From NCBI RefSeq assembly GCF_021026295.1, contig NZ_JAJNDA010000003.1, forward strand, positions 248,001-312,000: DNA of 64,000 nt, given 5' to 3'. Positions 57,116 through 64,000 of this stretch are shown piece after piece. Every line of letters starts with the position of its first letter. The stretch's first letter is position 1. Made by a program: the position numbers and the translations under genes. This stretch comes from Actinomycetospora soli (GTDB lineage Bacteria; Actinomycetota; Actinomycetes; Mycobacteriales; Pseudonocardiaceae). Under the pieces are notes generated by a model, which worked only from the letters and a program-made list of their open reading frames with translations, was not told where the DNA came from and did no database searches.

Positions 57116-59167
57116 TCACGAGAGCGGTCCGGACATCGGGACGAGCGCGCCGCCGGGCAGCCAGGCCCCGGCGCGGTCCCCGTGGTTCATCCCGGGCATG
57201 CCCGGCATGACGTCGATCGTCGCGGCCCCGAACAGGCGGACGTCGCCGTCGGGACGGCCCTGCTCCCGGGCCCACGCGAGGTAGCCCGAGGACGACGGGG
57301 CGGCGTCGTCGCTGATGGTGGTGAGCAGCGCGGCGTACCCACGCGGCTCCGCCTCCTGCGGGGTGAAGCCCAGCGGGAGCATCGTCGACGCCCCCGCGGA
57401 GAGCACCCCGGAGGTGAGCAGCCACGGCGCGAGGAACACGCCGCCGGTGAACGTCGGCGTCCGCGTCGCCTGCTCGGTGGTCCCGGTCAGCGTGCGCCGG
57501 GCCTGCGCCCAGCCGGACGTGACCAGGAGGCCGTCGTCGGGCGTCGGGGCGGCACTGACCGGCAGCCCGATCCGGGCCGCGGTGTCCCGCACGAGGGCGT
57601 CGGCGGCCCTCGACCGGGGCGAGTCATCGCCCACCAGGAACAGCGACGGCAGACCGCGACCGCGCAGGTCGGTGACGGCGAGCGTGAGGGCCCGCGCATC
57701 GGCCGGCGAGAGCGCCGTCGACGGGCAGGCGACCCCGCGGCCACCGCCGAGCAGGTCGCCGAGCAGCGCGTCCGCGCACTCCGGCCCGTCCGGCCCGGCC
57801 AGCACCGCGGGGTCGGCGGGCCCGGTCGGACCGATGACGACGGGGACGGTGGCCGTCCCGCCGGGACCGGTGAGCGTGAGCTCCCTCGTGTCGGCGGGGA
57901 CGTCGAGCAGCGCCCACCGGCCGGGCGCCCCGTCCCGTGGCGCGAACGTGGCGTCCTGCCCGCCGGCGGCGATCGACCAGCCCGCCCCGGGCATGTCGTG
58001 CCCGCCGTGCATCCCGCCCATGGCGCCCATGCTGTGCGACGGCGGGCCGTCGGAGGGAGCCGAGGACAGTCGGATCAGCGTCGGTCCACCCGCCGTCGGC
58101 GCCACGAACAGCGCCATCGACTGGCCCGCGACGGTCACCGGCCGCACCAGCAGCCGGCCGGGCTCCGGCGACTGCGGAGAGGTCGGCAGGGCGCCCAGCA
58201 CCGCGACGGCGGCGAGGCCCAGACCCAGGGCGCCCGCGGCCACGCGGACGAGTTCCCGACGACGGGTCGCGCGGCCCCGTGCCGGCAATGCGTCACTGCT
58301 GTCACCGGACGCCAGGGACACCACATCGTGGGTGGCCGGGGTCCCGCCGCCCGACGATGGGGCGCTGCTGTCACTGGGTGCCAGCAGTGACGCATTGCCG
58401 GCACCGGAGGTGTGCGCCGCCGCCAGGGACAGGGCGCCGGCCAGCAGGGGCAGCAGGAGCTGGGCCAGGACGACGGGCCCGCGGGCGGTGCCACCGAGCA
58501 GGTCGGACACCGTCCACGGCCCCTCGACGACGAGCAGCACGACCCCCAGCGCGGTCGCCGCCGCCGATGCGATCACGGCGTACCGCGAGGCCCGCACGGT
58601 GAGCCCGAGCGCGACGACCAGCACGACCGCGGCGAGCAGTTCGAGCACCATCGCCGCGCCCCAGCGCACGATCGCGATCTCGACCGCGACGGCCACCGTC
58701 AGCAGCACCGAGGCGACCCGACCCGCCGTCGGGAAGGAGCGCAGGACGAGCACCGCGCCGACGAGCGCGGCATGGGCGAGGGCGGCCCACCAGGCGGCGT
58801 CGCCGATCCCGGCGGTGACGGCGGCGGCCGTGATCGCGACGCCGGCGGCCGGCGCGACGACCCGGACGCGGGGCGCGCCCACGAGCACCGGGCCGGCCAC
58901 GAGGGCCGAGGCGACGACGAGCAGGACGCGGGCGAGGACCGGCCCGACCCCGGCGGCGGAGCCGACGAAGGAGAGGACCACCGGGCTCACGGCGGGGGTG
59001 GCGGAGGTGGCGATCAGCCCGACGAGGGCGATCACGGTCGCGAGCCCGAGCAGGCCCGCGATCAGCAGGGTCACCCGGCGTCCCGGAAGGGTGGGCGCCG
59101 GGCCCGCTCCGACCCCGTCCTGCGACGGGGTCGGAGCGGGAGCCGAGAGGGTGCTACTTGATGTCAC
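57116..59167 (-). CDS. Multi-spanning membrane protein with Met/His-rich (copper-type) extracellular domain
   Basis: The 683-residue protein has eight hydrophobic helices in the first 270 residues (resembling CopD-like membrane domains), a linker containing intragenic repeat F ([11 protein letters not shown]), and a ninth helix at about 305-325. A large extracellular region follows. It includes HSMGAMGGMHGGHDMPG (about 375-392) and, near the end, MPGMPGMNHG (about 651-660), both typical of copper-binding proteins. It also has a NAD-free alpha/beta-looking part (SLFLVGDDSPRSRAADALV). GTG 59167 overlaps the stop of the oxidase-like gene by 14 nt. Copper delivery to that protein is the best guess. 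I do not recognise a named family. Confidence 0.62.
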   Translation of the reverse strand: MTSSSTLSAPAPTPSQDGVGAGPAPTLPGRRVTLLIAGLLGLATVIALVGLIATSATPAVSPVVLSFVGSAAGVGPVLARVLLVVASALVAGPVLVGAPRVRVVAPAAGVAITAAAVTAGIGDAAWWAALAHAALVGAVLVLRSFPTAGRVASVLLTVAVAVEIAIVRWGAAMVLELLAAVVLVVALGLTVRASRYAVIASAAATALGVVLLVVEGPWTVSDLLGGTARGPVVLAQLLLPLLAGALSLAAAHTSGAGNASLLAPSDSSAPSSGGGTPATHDVVSLASGDSSDALPARGRATRRRELVRVAAGALGLGLAAVAVLGALPTSPQSPEPGRLLVRPVTVAGQSMALFVAPTAGGPTLIRLSSAPSDGPPSHSMGAMGGMHGGHDMPGAGWSIAAGGQDATFAPRDGAPGRWALLDVPADTRELTLTGPGGTATVPVVIGPTGPADPAVLAGPDGPECADALLGDLLGGGRGVACPSTALSPADARALTLAVTDLRGRGLPSLFLVGDDSPRSRAADALVRDTAARIGLPVSAAPTPDDGLLVTSGWAQARRTLTGTTEQATRTPTFTGGVFLAPWLLTSGVLSAGASTMLPLGFTPQEAEPRGYAALLTTISDDAAPSSSGYLAWAREQGRPDGDVRLFGAATIDVMPGMPGMNHGDRAGAWLPGGALVPMSGPLS
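58285..58398. repeat. Intragenic repeat F, inverted pair in the copper-motif membrane protein gene
   Basis: GCAATGCGTCACTGCT (58285-58300) and its complement in 58366-58398 form an inverted pair about 65 nt apart. They encode SSDALPARG and [11 protein letters not shown] in the linker between helices 8 and 9. The second unit is the one shared with the DHA2 exporter (50910-50942). Confidence 0.83.
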
Positions 59168-61013
59168 CGTCGGCCGTCACGAACAGCTGGGAGTGCGGCT
59201 TCGCGTTGCCGAACGGGCCGTGCGGCCAGTTCGCGCGGTTGAAGTCGACGCACGGCTCGCCCGTGACCTCGTCCTTGAAGTCCCGGTCCAGGCTCATGTC
59301 GCCGTCCTTCGCGATGTCCACCATGCAGACGCGGTGGTCGCCGTCGAGGCCGGTGCGGGCCACGAAGTAGTTCGCGGTGGACAGGCGGGTCGGGTTCTCG
59401 GTCTCACGGTAGAACCCGTCCTGGCCGAGCTCGAGGTTGTCCAGCGCGCCCCAGTGCGGGCCACCGGCGGTCTCGCCCGGGTTGATCGGCAGGGCGCTGC
59501 GCAACGTCGGGCAGCCGGGGCCCGGGTCGGTCTCCTGGGCCGTCGTCTCGATCGAGCAGGTGGCGTTCACGCCCGCGCCGACCAGCTTGGAGATGTCGAG
59601 GGCGATGACGCCGCCCGCCGTGCCCTTGTCGTCCTTGCCGAGCGAACCCGGCTGACGACCCATCACCGCGTGGTAGAGCGTCTTGTCGTCCGGGCTCGTC
59701 TGCAGCCAGCCACCGTTGAGGCCGGAACCGGTGTCCGCCTTCGGGTCGATCTGCTTGACCGCCGCGGTGAGGTCGTAGACCTCGCGCCACACCGGGTCCT
59801 TGGCCGTCATGTCGGCCGTGTAGTAGATCGCCCCGCCCTGCATGGTCATGGCGAACGCGCCCTTGTTGCCCGGCTGGTTGGTCACCGTGGTCTCCATGAC
59901 CGCACGGTTCTCGTTGTGCAGCGGGTCCTCGGCGCCCGAGCGGGGGCCGACCGGCAGGTACTTCACCGACCTGACCTCGGGGTGGTCCGGGTCGGAGATG
60001 TCCCAGGTGCGGACCGTGGTGCGCCGCAGGTTGGGCGACGGCGCCTTGACCGGGTCGAGGATGATCGTCCGCGGCTCGGCGTAGTCACTGGTCACCATGG
60101 TCCTCAGGTCCTCGCGGACCTGGATCCCGTGCGGGTTCGCGCAGGTCGGGTTGGACAGCGCCGGCAGGTTGAGGCACTGCTTCGGGTCCTCCGGCGTGGT
60201 GGTGGCCGCCGGGGCCTCGACGATCTTCTTCCCGGTCGGGTCGAAGCGGACGACCTCGCCCGGGGCGCCCGCGAAGCCGTTGCCCGAGCGGACCTCGCCG
60301 TTCGTGTAGCGGCACGGGCCGGGCGCGATCGGACCGCCCATGTAGGTGCCGTAGGCGTTGCCGTCCTTGGTCACCCAGTAGGCGTCCGGGACCGAGCCGC
60401 ACGCGGTCTGGGTGGGCAGGCTGATGCCCGACAGGCCCAGGGCCGGCAGCTTCGAGACGTCGAAGACGTAGGTCGCGGCCGTGAACAGGCCTCCCGCGAA
60501 GATCTTGTTGCCCTTGTGCCACGCGTACTGCATGTGGTGGGGCTCGTTCTCCACGAGGGGGCCGACGGTCGCGGTGTTGACGACCTTGCCGTAGGTCGGC
60601 GAGCCCTTCGTGGCGTCGATGACGGCCATGAAGTCCGGGCCCGGAGCGGCGTTGCGCACCGTGTCCAGGGGCTTGGCGAGCGAACCCGGCAGCTTCTTGA
60701 CCTGCGGGACCGCGGTGTCGGCGACGTTCTCGTCACCGGCCCACACGACGAGGTACTCGGGGCGGGTGCCGATGCCCCGCGCCGCGTCCTGGGAGGCCTT
60801 CAGCGCCGACGGGTCGACGTGGTTCTCCACCCAGTAGTCCTTGCCGTCGGACCCCTGGATCGTCTGGCGCTGCGGGACGATGTCCGCGCTCGCGGTCATG
60901 GCGGTGGGGACGACGACGGCGCCGGCGATCACGGCGAGCGCGCCGACGACGGTGGCGATCTTCGCCCGGACCGAGAGCCGGTCCAGGAGGCGACGGTGCC
61001 GGCCGCCGCTCAC
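59154..61013 (-). CDS. Secreted SBP56/methanethiol-oxidase-like protein
   Basis: The 619-residue protein starts with a Tat-like or Sec signal (GRHRRLLDRLSVRAKIATVVGALAVIAGAVVVPTAMTASA). The mature part has the marks of the selenium-binding protein 56/methanethiol oxidase propeller: PDFMAVIDATKGSPTYGKVVNTATVG, NEPHHMQYAW (metal-site histidines), TYVFDVSKLP, NPHGIQVREDLRTMVTSDYAEPRTIILDP, RTWDISDPDHPEVRSVKYLP and LYHAVMGRQPG. Methanethiol oxidases convert methanethiol to formaldehyde, hydrogen sulfide and peroxide, need copper and can be periplasmic. GTG 61013 overlaps the preceding stop (GTGA), and the copper-motif gene overlaps its end. It is longer than usual (about 470), and the substrate is inferred. 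Confidence 0.72.
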   Translation of the reverse strand: MSGGRHRRLLDRLSVRAKIATVVGALAVIAGAVVVPTAMTASADIVPQRQTIQGSDGKDYWVENHVDPSALKASQDAARGIGTRPEYLVVWAGDENVADTAVPQVKKLPGSLAKPLDTVRNAAPGPDFMAVIDATKGSPTYGKVVNTATVGPLVENEPHHMQYAWHKGNKIFAGGLFTAATYVFDVSKLPALGLSGISLPTQTACGSVPDAYWVTKDGNAYGTYMGGPIAPGPCRYTNGEVRSGNGFAGAPGEVVRFDPTGKKIVEAPAATTTPEDPKQCLNLPALSNPTCANPHGIQVREDLRTMVTSDYAEPRTIILDPVKAPSPNLRRTTVRTWDISDPDHPEVRSVKYLPVGPRSGAEDPLHNENRAVMETTVTNQPGNKGAFAMTMQGGAIYYTADMTAKDPVWREVYDLTAAVKQIDPKADTGSGLNGGWLQTSPDDKTLYHAVMGRQPGSLGKDDKGTAGGVIALDISKLVGAGVNATCSIETTAQETDPGPGCPTLRSALPINPGETAGGPHWGALDNLELGQDGFYRETENPTRLSTANYFVARTGLDGDHRVCMVDIAKDGDMSLDRDFKDEVTGEPCVDFNRANWPHGPFGNAKPHSQLFVTADGDIK

Positions 61014-61387
61014 GCGTAGTCCCCCGGTCCGGAGCCGGGGATGATCGCCGTCGAACGCTGCACCGAGTTCAGGAGGCCGTTCAGCGGGACGCCGAGCAGC
61101 ACGGTCTCCGGCTTCGCCCCGTACTGCGCGCCGACCGGCACCGGCGTCGGGTCGTCGGGGGTGGTGGCGCTGTCGGAGCCGGGGATCGAGGAGAGCCCGC
61201 CACCGACGACGGCGGTGAGCGGGTCCGGCCCGAGACCGGCGCCCTCGGTGACGCCGTCGGTGGGCAGCGTGGTGGGGAGCGTCGGGAGCTCGGCGGCGGT
61301 GGCCAGGCCCGGGGTGGCGGCGAGGGCGGCGAGCGCCGCCAGTCCGCCGAGCGCGACACGGCGCGCCGCTGGTGTCTTCGGGGACAC
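61010..61387 (-). CDS. Small secreted protein of the methanethiol-oxidase-like operon (1)
   Basis: The 125-residue product starts SPKTPAARRVALGGLAALAA with a signal peptide ending ATPGLATA before AELPTLP. The mature part is rich in Pro, Thr and Gly and has LTAVVGGGLSSIPGS and VLLGVPLNGLLNSVQ. It has no cysteine and no known domain. GTG 61387 has GAGAGG 9 nt upstream. It is translationally coupled to the oxidase-like gene (GTGA) and is the first gene after leader 12. It could be a chaperone or surface partner. The role is unknown. Confidence 0.68.
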   Translation of the reverse strand: MSPKTPAARRVALGGLAALAALAATPGLATAAELPTLPTTLPTDGVTEGAGLGPDPLTAVVGGGLSSIPGSDSATTPDDPTPVPVGAQYGAKPETVLLGVPLNGLLNSVQRSTAIIPGSGPGDYA

Positions 61388-61617
61388 TGCGAGAACCTCT
61401 CTGATCGGGGAACGGGTCGAACACGCGGTGCTCGACGCCACGCCTGCCAGGGAGGACGTCGGGCACCACGGATCCACCCCGCACGCGGCGTCCCGCGTCC
61501 GCGTCGTCACACGCGGACGCGGGGCGCCGTTCTCCTGCGGGGAGGGGTCCGGCGGCCGCCGGGACGGGCGAGAGGGCCGCCGGGTCGGGCGTCGGCCGGG
61601 AAGAGGAGTCGGGGAAC

Positions 61618-61704
61618 TCAGCCGGCCGACACGGCACACAGCGCGCTCGCCTGCAGACGCAGGTCGACGTGGCGTCGCATCGCGAATCGCCGGGCGGTGT
61701 GCAT
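61618..61704 (-). CDS. Leader peptide 12 (HVDL...C type)
   Basis: The 28-residue peptide contains FAMRRHVDLRLQASALCAVSAG, read here in part. It begins at ATG 61702-61704, and an internal ATG would give a 20-residue form starting MRRHVDL. It ends 230 nt before the first operon gene, the longest gap among the leaders. The gap 61388-61617 has GC-rich inverted pieces that could form competing hairpins, although none is clear by eye. Confidence 0.78.
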   Translation of the reverse strand: MHTARRFAMRRHVDLRLQASALCAVSAG

Positions 61705-62006
61705 GGGGAGGACTTGACCATGACCTGACGAGCAGGTCAAAACACCGTGAGCACCCGAGCAGCGATCAAACGTTGCAGCCTCAGTGATCTCGGTCACGTC
61801 GGGAACCATCGACCTGGGCTGTCCGACATTCGCCCGACCGGCGGAATGTGGCACAGCTCTCACGGCCGTATCCACTCGTTCGAGTGACGTGGACGACCGC
61901 GTACGCGCAGGTGTCCGGGCGACTGCGGACCGAGCCCACGAAGATCCGTCGACGAAACCTCGACCGGTGGGGTCAAGCCCGATCGAGGGACGACCGATGG
62001 GGTGGT
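61705..62006. promoter_or_regulatory. Divergent region between leader 12 and the LuxR-type regulator
   Basis: About 300 bases without a gene. It is less GC-rich than its surroundings and contains the inverted repeat TGACCT-N7-AGGTCA (61721-61739), set inside TTGACC...GGTCAA (61714-61740), just upstream of leader 12. This could be an operator for the methanethiol-oxidase-like operon. No tested regulator is linked, though the LuxR-type gene is divergent. Confidence 0.45.
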
Positions 62007-62762
62007 GTGTTCCCGCTCATCGACCACCAGTCCTTCGTCCGTCCGGAGGCTGCCGCTCCCTCGGGTGACACCCGACCGGCGATGATCCCGGCCGCACGCA
62101 CCCCCTCCTCGGAGCGGGCGGTGCCGGGCTCGCTCTTCGCGCCGACCCAGCAGCGCTCCCCCGAGGCGCCCGGGCTCTCCGTGCTCGTCGTCGACGGCGA
62201 CGAGCGTCGTCGCGACGCGCTCACCCGCTCCCTCGTCGAGGCCGGGGCCGGCACCGTCCTCGAGTCGTCCTCGGCCGAGGACGCCCGCCGCCGCGCCCGC
62301 TCCGGGCCGCCGTGCGAGCTCGCCGTCGTCGACCTGGGGCTCGTCGAGGGCGACGCCCTCGCCCTGATCGCCGAGCTGCGGGCCGACGGCTGGCGTGCGG
62401 TCGCGGTCGGCCCCGACGACCACACCGCCGCGCAGGCCGCGTTCGGGGTCGGGGCGCTCGCGTACCTGACGTCGGACTCCGGGGTCTGCCGCGTCGTCGA
62501 GCCCGACGCCCCGGTCCCCTCGCCGACCGGCACGGGCACCCGGATCGCGGCCGTCGACGGCGCCCCGCGCGAGCTCTCGCAGCGCGAGGTCCAGGTGCTC
62601 CAGCAGGTCGCGGACGGCCACTCCAACTCCGAGATCGGCTCGGAGCTCGGCCTCTCGGCGCTGACCGTCAAGTCCCACCTCTCGCGGATCGGGCGCAAGC
62701 TCGGCACCGGCGACCGCGCCCAGATGGTCGCGCTCGCCATGCGCGCCGGCGTGGTGCGCTGA
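62007..62762 (+). CDS. LuxR/NarL-type response regulator-like protein
   Basis: The 251-residue protein has a 45-residue N-terminal extension and a receiver-like domain (LSVLVVDGDERRRDALTRSLVEAGAG...CELAVVDLGLVEGDALALI) with the phospho-acceptor-position Asp. It ends in a LuxR HTH (RELSQREVQVLQQVADGHSNSEIGSELGLSALTVKSHLSRIGRKLGTGDRAQMVALAMRAG). The usual receiver lysine is absent (AYLTSDSG), so control may not be by classical phosphorylation. No histidine kinase is adjacent. GTG 62007 is a tentative start; ATG 62082 (MIPAARTPSSE) would remove most of the extension. Confidence 0.78.
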   Translation: MFPLIDHQSFVRPEAAAPSGDTRPAMIPAARTPSSERAVPGSLFAPTQQRSPEAPGLSVLVVDGDERRRDALTRSLVEAGAGTVLESSSAEDARRRARSGPPCELAVVDLGLVEGDALALIAELRADGWRAVAVGPDDHTAAQAAFGVGALAYLTSDSGVCRVVEPDAPVPSPTGTGTRIAAVDGAPRELSQREVQVLQQVADGHSNSEIGSELGLSALTVKSHLSRIGRKLGTGDRAQMVALAMRAGVVR

Positions 62763-62775
62763 CGTCCACCGCCCT

Positions 62776-62832
62776 CGTGGCAGGACGGCGTCGAGGTCGC
62801 CGCGCGGCAGCGACGACGCTTTCCTGCCACCG
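62776..62832 (+). terminator. Hairpin between the regulator and the enoyl-CoA hydratase genes
   Basis: GTGGCAGGA..GCGTCG (from 62776) pairs with CGACGC..TCCTGCCAC (to 62832) with two central mismatches. It begins 14 nt after the regulator stop. Confidence 0.6.
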
Positions 62833-62858
62833 GGGTGGGGCGGCTAGCGTGCCGCCCC

Positions 62859-63647
62859 GTGACCGAACTCGTGCACCTCGACGTCGCCGCCGGCCGGGCG
62901 ACGATCACGCTGGACTCGCCGACCAACCGCAACGCGCTCTCCGCCCAGCTGCGCCGCGAACTGCGTGCGCACCTGGAGACCGCGCTGGCCGACGACGCCG
63001 TCCGGGTGGTGGTGCTGACCCACACCGGCACGGTGTTCTGCTCCGGCATGGACCTGCGGGAGTCCCGGGGAGCCGGGTCCGGCGACCAGGGCGTGCAGGA
63101 GTTCCCGGCGATCCTGCACCTGCTGTGGACCTCGCCGAAGCCCGTGGTGGCGCGTCTCGCCGGACCGGCGCGCGCCGGCGGGGTCGGCCTCGTCGCAGCG
63201 TGCGACATCGCCCTCGCCGCGCGTGCGGGTGACGGGTCGAAGGGCGCGACCTTCGCCTTCAGCGAGGTGCGCATCGGCGTGGTGCCCGCCGTCATCTCGG
63301 TCCCGGTGCTGCCGCGCCTGCTCCCCCGGGCCGCGCACGAACTCATGCTCACGGGCGAGGTCTTCGACGCCGACCGGGCGGCCGCCGTCGGGCTCCTCAA
63401 CGCCGCGGTCGACGCGGACGCGCTGGACGCCGAGGTGGACCGCTACGTCGCGATGCTCGCCCTGGGCGCCCCGACGGCGCTGGCCGCGACCAAGGAGATG
63501 CTGCGCCGCACCCCGGAACAGGACATGGCCGCCGACTTCGACGCCATGCTCGCGCTCTCCGCGGAGTTCTTCGCCTCCGAGGAAGGGCAGGAGGGCATGG
63601 CGGCGTTCGCGGAGAAGCGTCCTCCCAGGTGGGCTGCGCCCTCGTGA
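62859..63647 (+). CDS. Enoyl-CoA hydratase/isomerase family protein
   Basis: The 262-residue crotonase-fold protein has ATITLDSPTNRNALSAQLRRELRAHLE, TGTVFCSGMDLRESRGAGSG, ARLAGPARAGGVGLVAACDIALAA and FAFSEVRIGVVPAVISVPVLPRL (one catalytic-position Glu). It acts on an acyl-CoA; the pathway is unknown. GTG 62859 lies 8 nt after TAGCGT, a plausible -10 box, and has no ribosome binding site, so it may be leaderless. The TGA stop (63645-63647) is part of palindromic repeat C copy 3. Confidence 0.87.
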   Translation: MTELVHLDVAAGRATITLDSPTNRNALSAQLRRELRAHLETALADDAVRVVVLTHTGTVFCSGMDLRESRGAGSGDQGVQEFPAILHLLWTSPKPVVARLAGPARAGGVGLVAACDIALAARAGDGSKGATFAFSEVRIGVVPAVISVPVLPRLLPRAAHELMLTGEVFDADRAAAVGLLNAAVDADALDAEVDRYVAMLALGAPTALAATKEMLRRTPEQDMAADFDAMLALSAEFFASEEGQEGMAAFAEKRPPRWAAPS

Positions 63648-63683
63648 GCACTAACGGTCGCTATAGCAGCCTTTAGTGCTCAC
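63644..63683. repeat. Palindromic repeat family C, copy 3 (40 bp), shared by two stop codons
   Basis: The left arm GTGAGCACTAA holds the stop of the enoyl-CoA hydratase, and the right arm (TTAGTGCTCAC) holds the stop (63680-63682) of a small gene on the minus strand. The element probably ends both convergent transcripts. Confidence 0.88.
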
Positions 63684-63769
63684 GTGCGGAGCACATGGAG
63701 GACGAGCACCAGCAGGATCAGGGCGATGAGGGTGCCCGTGACCCACAGCCGGGCGTAGCGGCGGCTCAC
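63680..63769 (-). CDS. 29-residue single-pass membrane peptide
   Basis: GTG at 63767-63769 opens a frame for MSRRYARLWVTGTLIALILL and nine more residues, a positively charged start with one transmembrane helix. It overlaps the stop of the upstream small membrane protein (GTGA), so it is likely co-translated. The stop is in palindromic repeat C copy 3. No family is recognised. Confidence 0.55.
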   Translation of the reverse strand: MSRRYARLWVTGTLIALILLVLVLHVLRT

Positions 63770-63978
63770 CGGTCGACGGGGCCGCTGCGGCGCTCGAGCG
63801 CCGCGAGGCGCCACGCCACGGTCCGCTCGACGAGGGTGTCCACCAGCGCGGCGAGCCCCCAGCACGCCGGGCCCACCACGCCGACGACGATGATCACCTG
63901 GAGCGTGAAGTCGAGCTGGGTGAGCCAGAGCTCGACCCCGTCCCACCAGGTCGCGACGGCGTGCAGCACGACGGCCAC
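63766..63978 (-). CDS. Small membrane protein near the window edge
   Basis: The 70-residue frame (GTG 63978) has a hydrophobic centre (FTLQVIIVVGVVGPACWGLAALVDTLV) and a charged end (ERTVAWRLAALERRSGPVDR). The frame stays open to the end of the window, so the true start may lie outside. The downstream 29-residue gene overlaps its stop. The pair recalls small actinobacterial membrane proteins of unknown role. Confidence 0.55.
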   Translation of the reverse strand: MAVVLHAVATWWDGVELWLTQLDFTLQVIIVVGVVGPACWGLAALVDTLVERTVAWRLAALERRSGPVDR

Positions 63979-64000
63979 GGTACCGGGGCCCCGCGATCGG

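Noticed and set aside
57315-61019. Long plus-strand open frame (1234 codons) opposite the methanethiol-oxidase-like operon
   Set aside because: The minus-strand proteins have signal peptides, helices and family motifs. The plus-strand translation is low-complexity and matches no fold, so it is a high-GC shadow.

Overview
The window is very GC-rich (low 70s % by eye), uses GTG starts freely, has many 1-4 nt stop/start overlaps and several leaderless-looking genes. The gene content (F420/PPOX-type enzyme, DUF6777-like protein, MHS and DHA2 transporters, many FMN monooxygenases) points to a free-living actinobacterium, plausibly Pseudonocardiaceae. I cannot name the species. No rRNA, tRNA, CRISPR, phage or insertion-sequence genes are visible.

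Two thirds of the window is a sulfur-scavenging region. Positions 1-10300 hold a DszC/SfnB-like flavoprotein, dodecin, two FMN monooxygenases, a SufS-like PLP enzyme, a broken APC permease and a YeiH-type transporter with a 48-residue membrane partner. Positions 10390-17800 hold an acetyltransferase - monooxygenase - monooxygenase - cystathionine beta-synthase operon, a Cys/Met PLP lyase and an amidohydrolase. Positions 17966-24440 hold a DUF6777-like protein, a complete ssuCBA-ssuD sulfonate system and an OsmC protein. Positions 24680-34011 hold a sulfonate-type ABC transporter joined to cysC, a beta-propeller protein and a sulfotransferase, plus a cystine-like ABC transporter. Positions 49000-61700 hold a DHA2 exporter, a DszA/NtaA-type monooxygenase, TauD, a second SufS-like enzyme, a YeeE/TsuA-type transporter, a copper-motif membrane protein and a secreted SBP56/methanethiol-oxidase-like protein.

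The feature that ties these together is a family of twelve tiny ORFs (19-31 residues) with the core R-R-x-H-V-D-L and a Cys near the C-terminus. Each lies 37-230 nt upstream of a sulfur-related gene or operon, on the same strand. They look like leader peptides that adjust expression to cysteine or sulfur supply. The same signature marks genes whose sulfur role is not obvious, such as dodecin, OsmC and the secreted methanethiol-oxidase operon.

Positions 36700-49000 are a different module: a predicted ketone/ester catabolic pathway (Baeyer-Villiger monooxygenase, esterase, acyl-CoA synthetase, acyl-CoA dehydrogenase, two hydratase/dehydrogenase steps) with a TetR regulator. Three copies of an operator, consensus GTCAAC-N6-GTTGAC, overlap promoters with 17-nt spacers.

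The window also carries several families of short palindromic repeats. They often overlap stop codons, and some sit inside reading frames. A 69-bp exact repeat 900 bp apart records a rearrangement at the 3' end of the DHA2 exporter.
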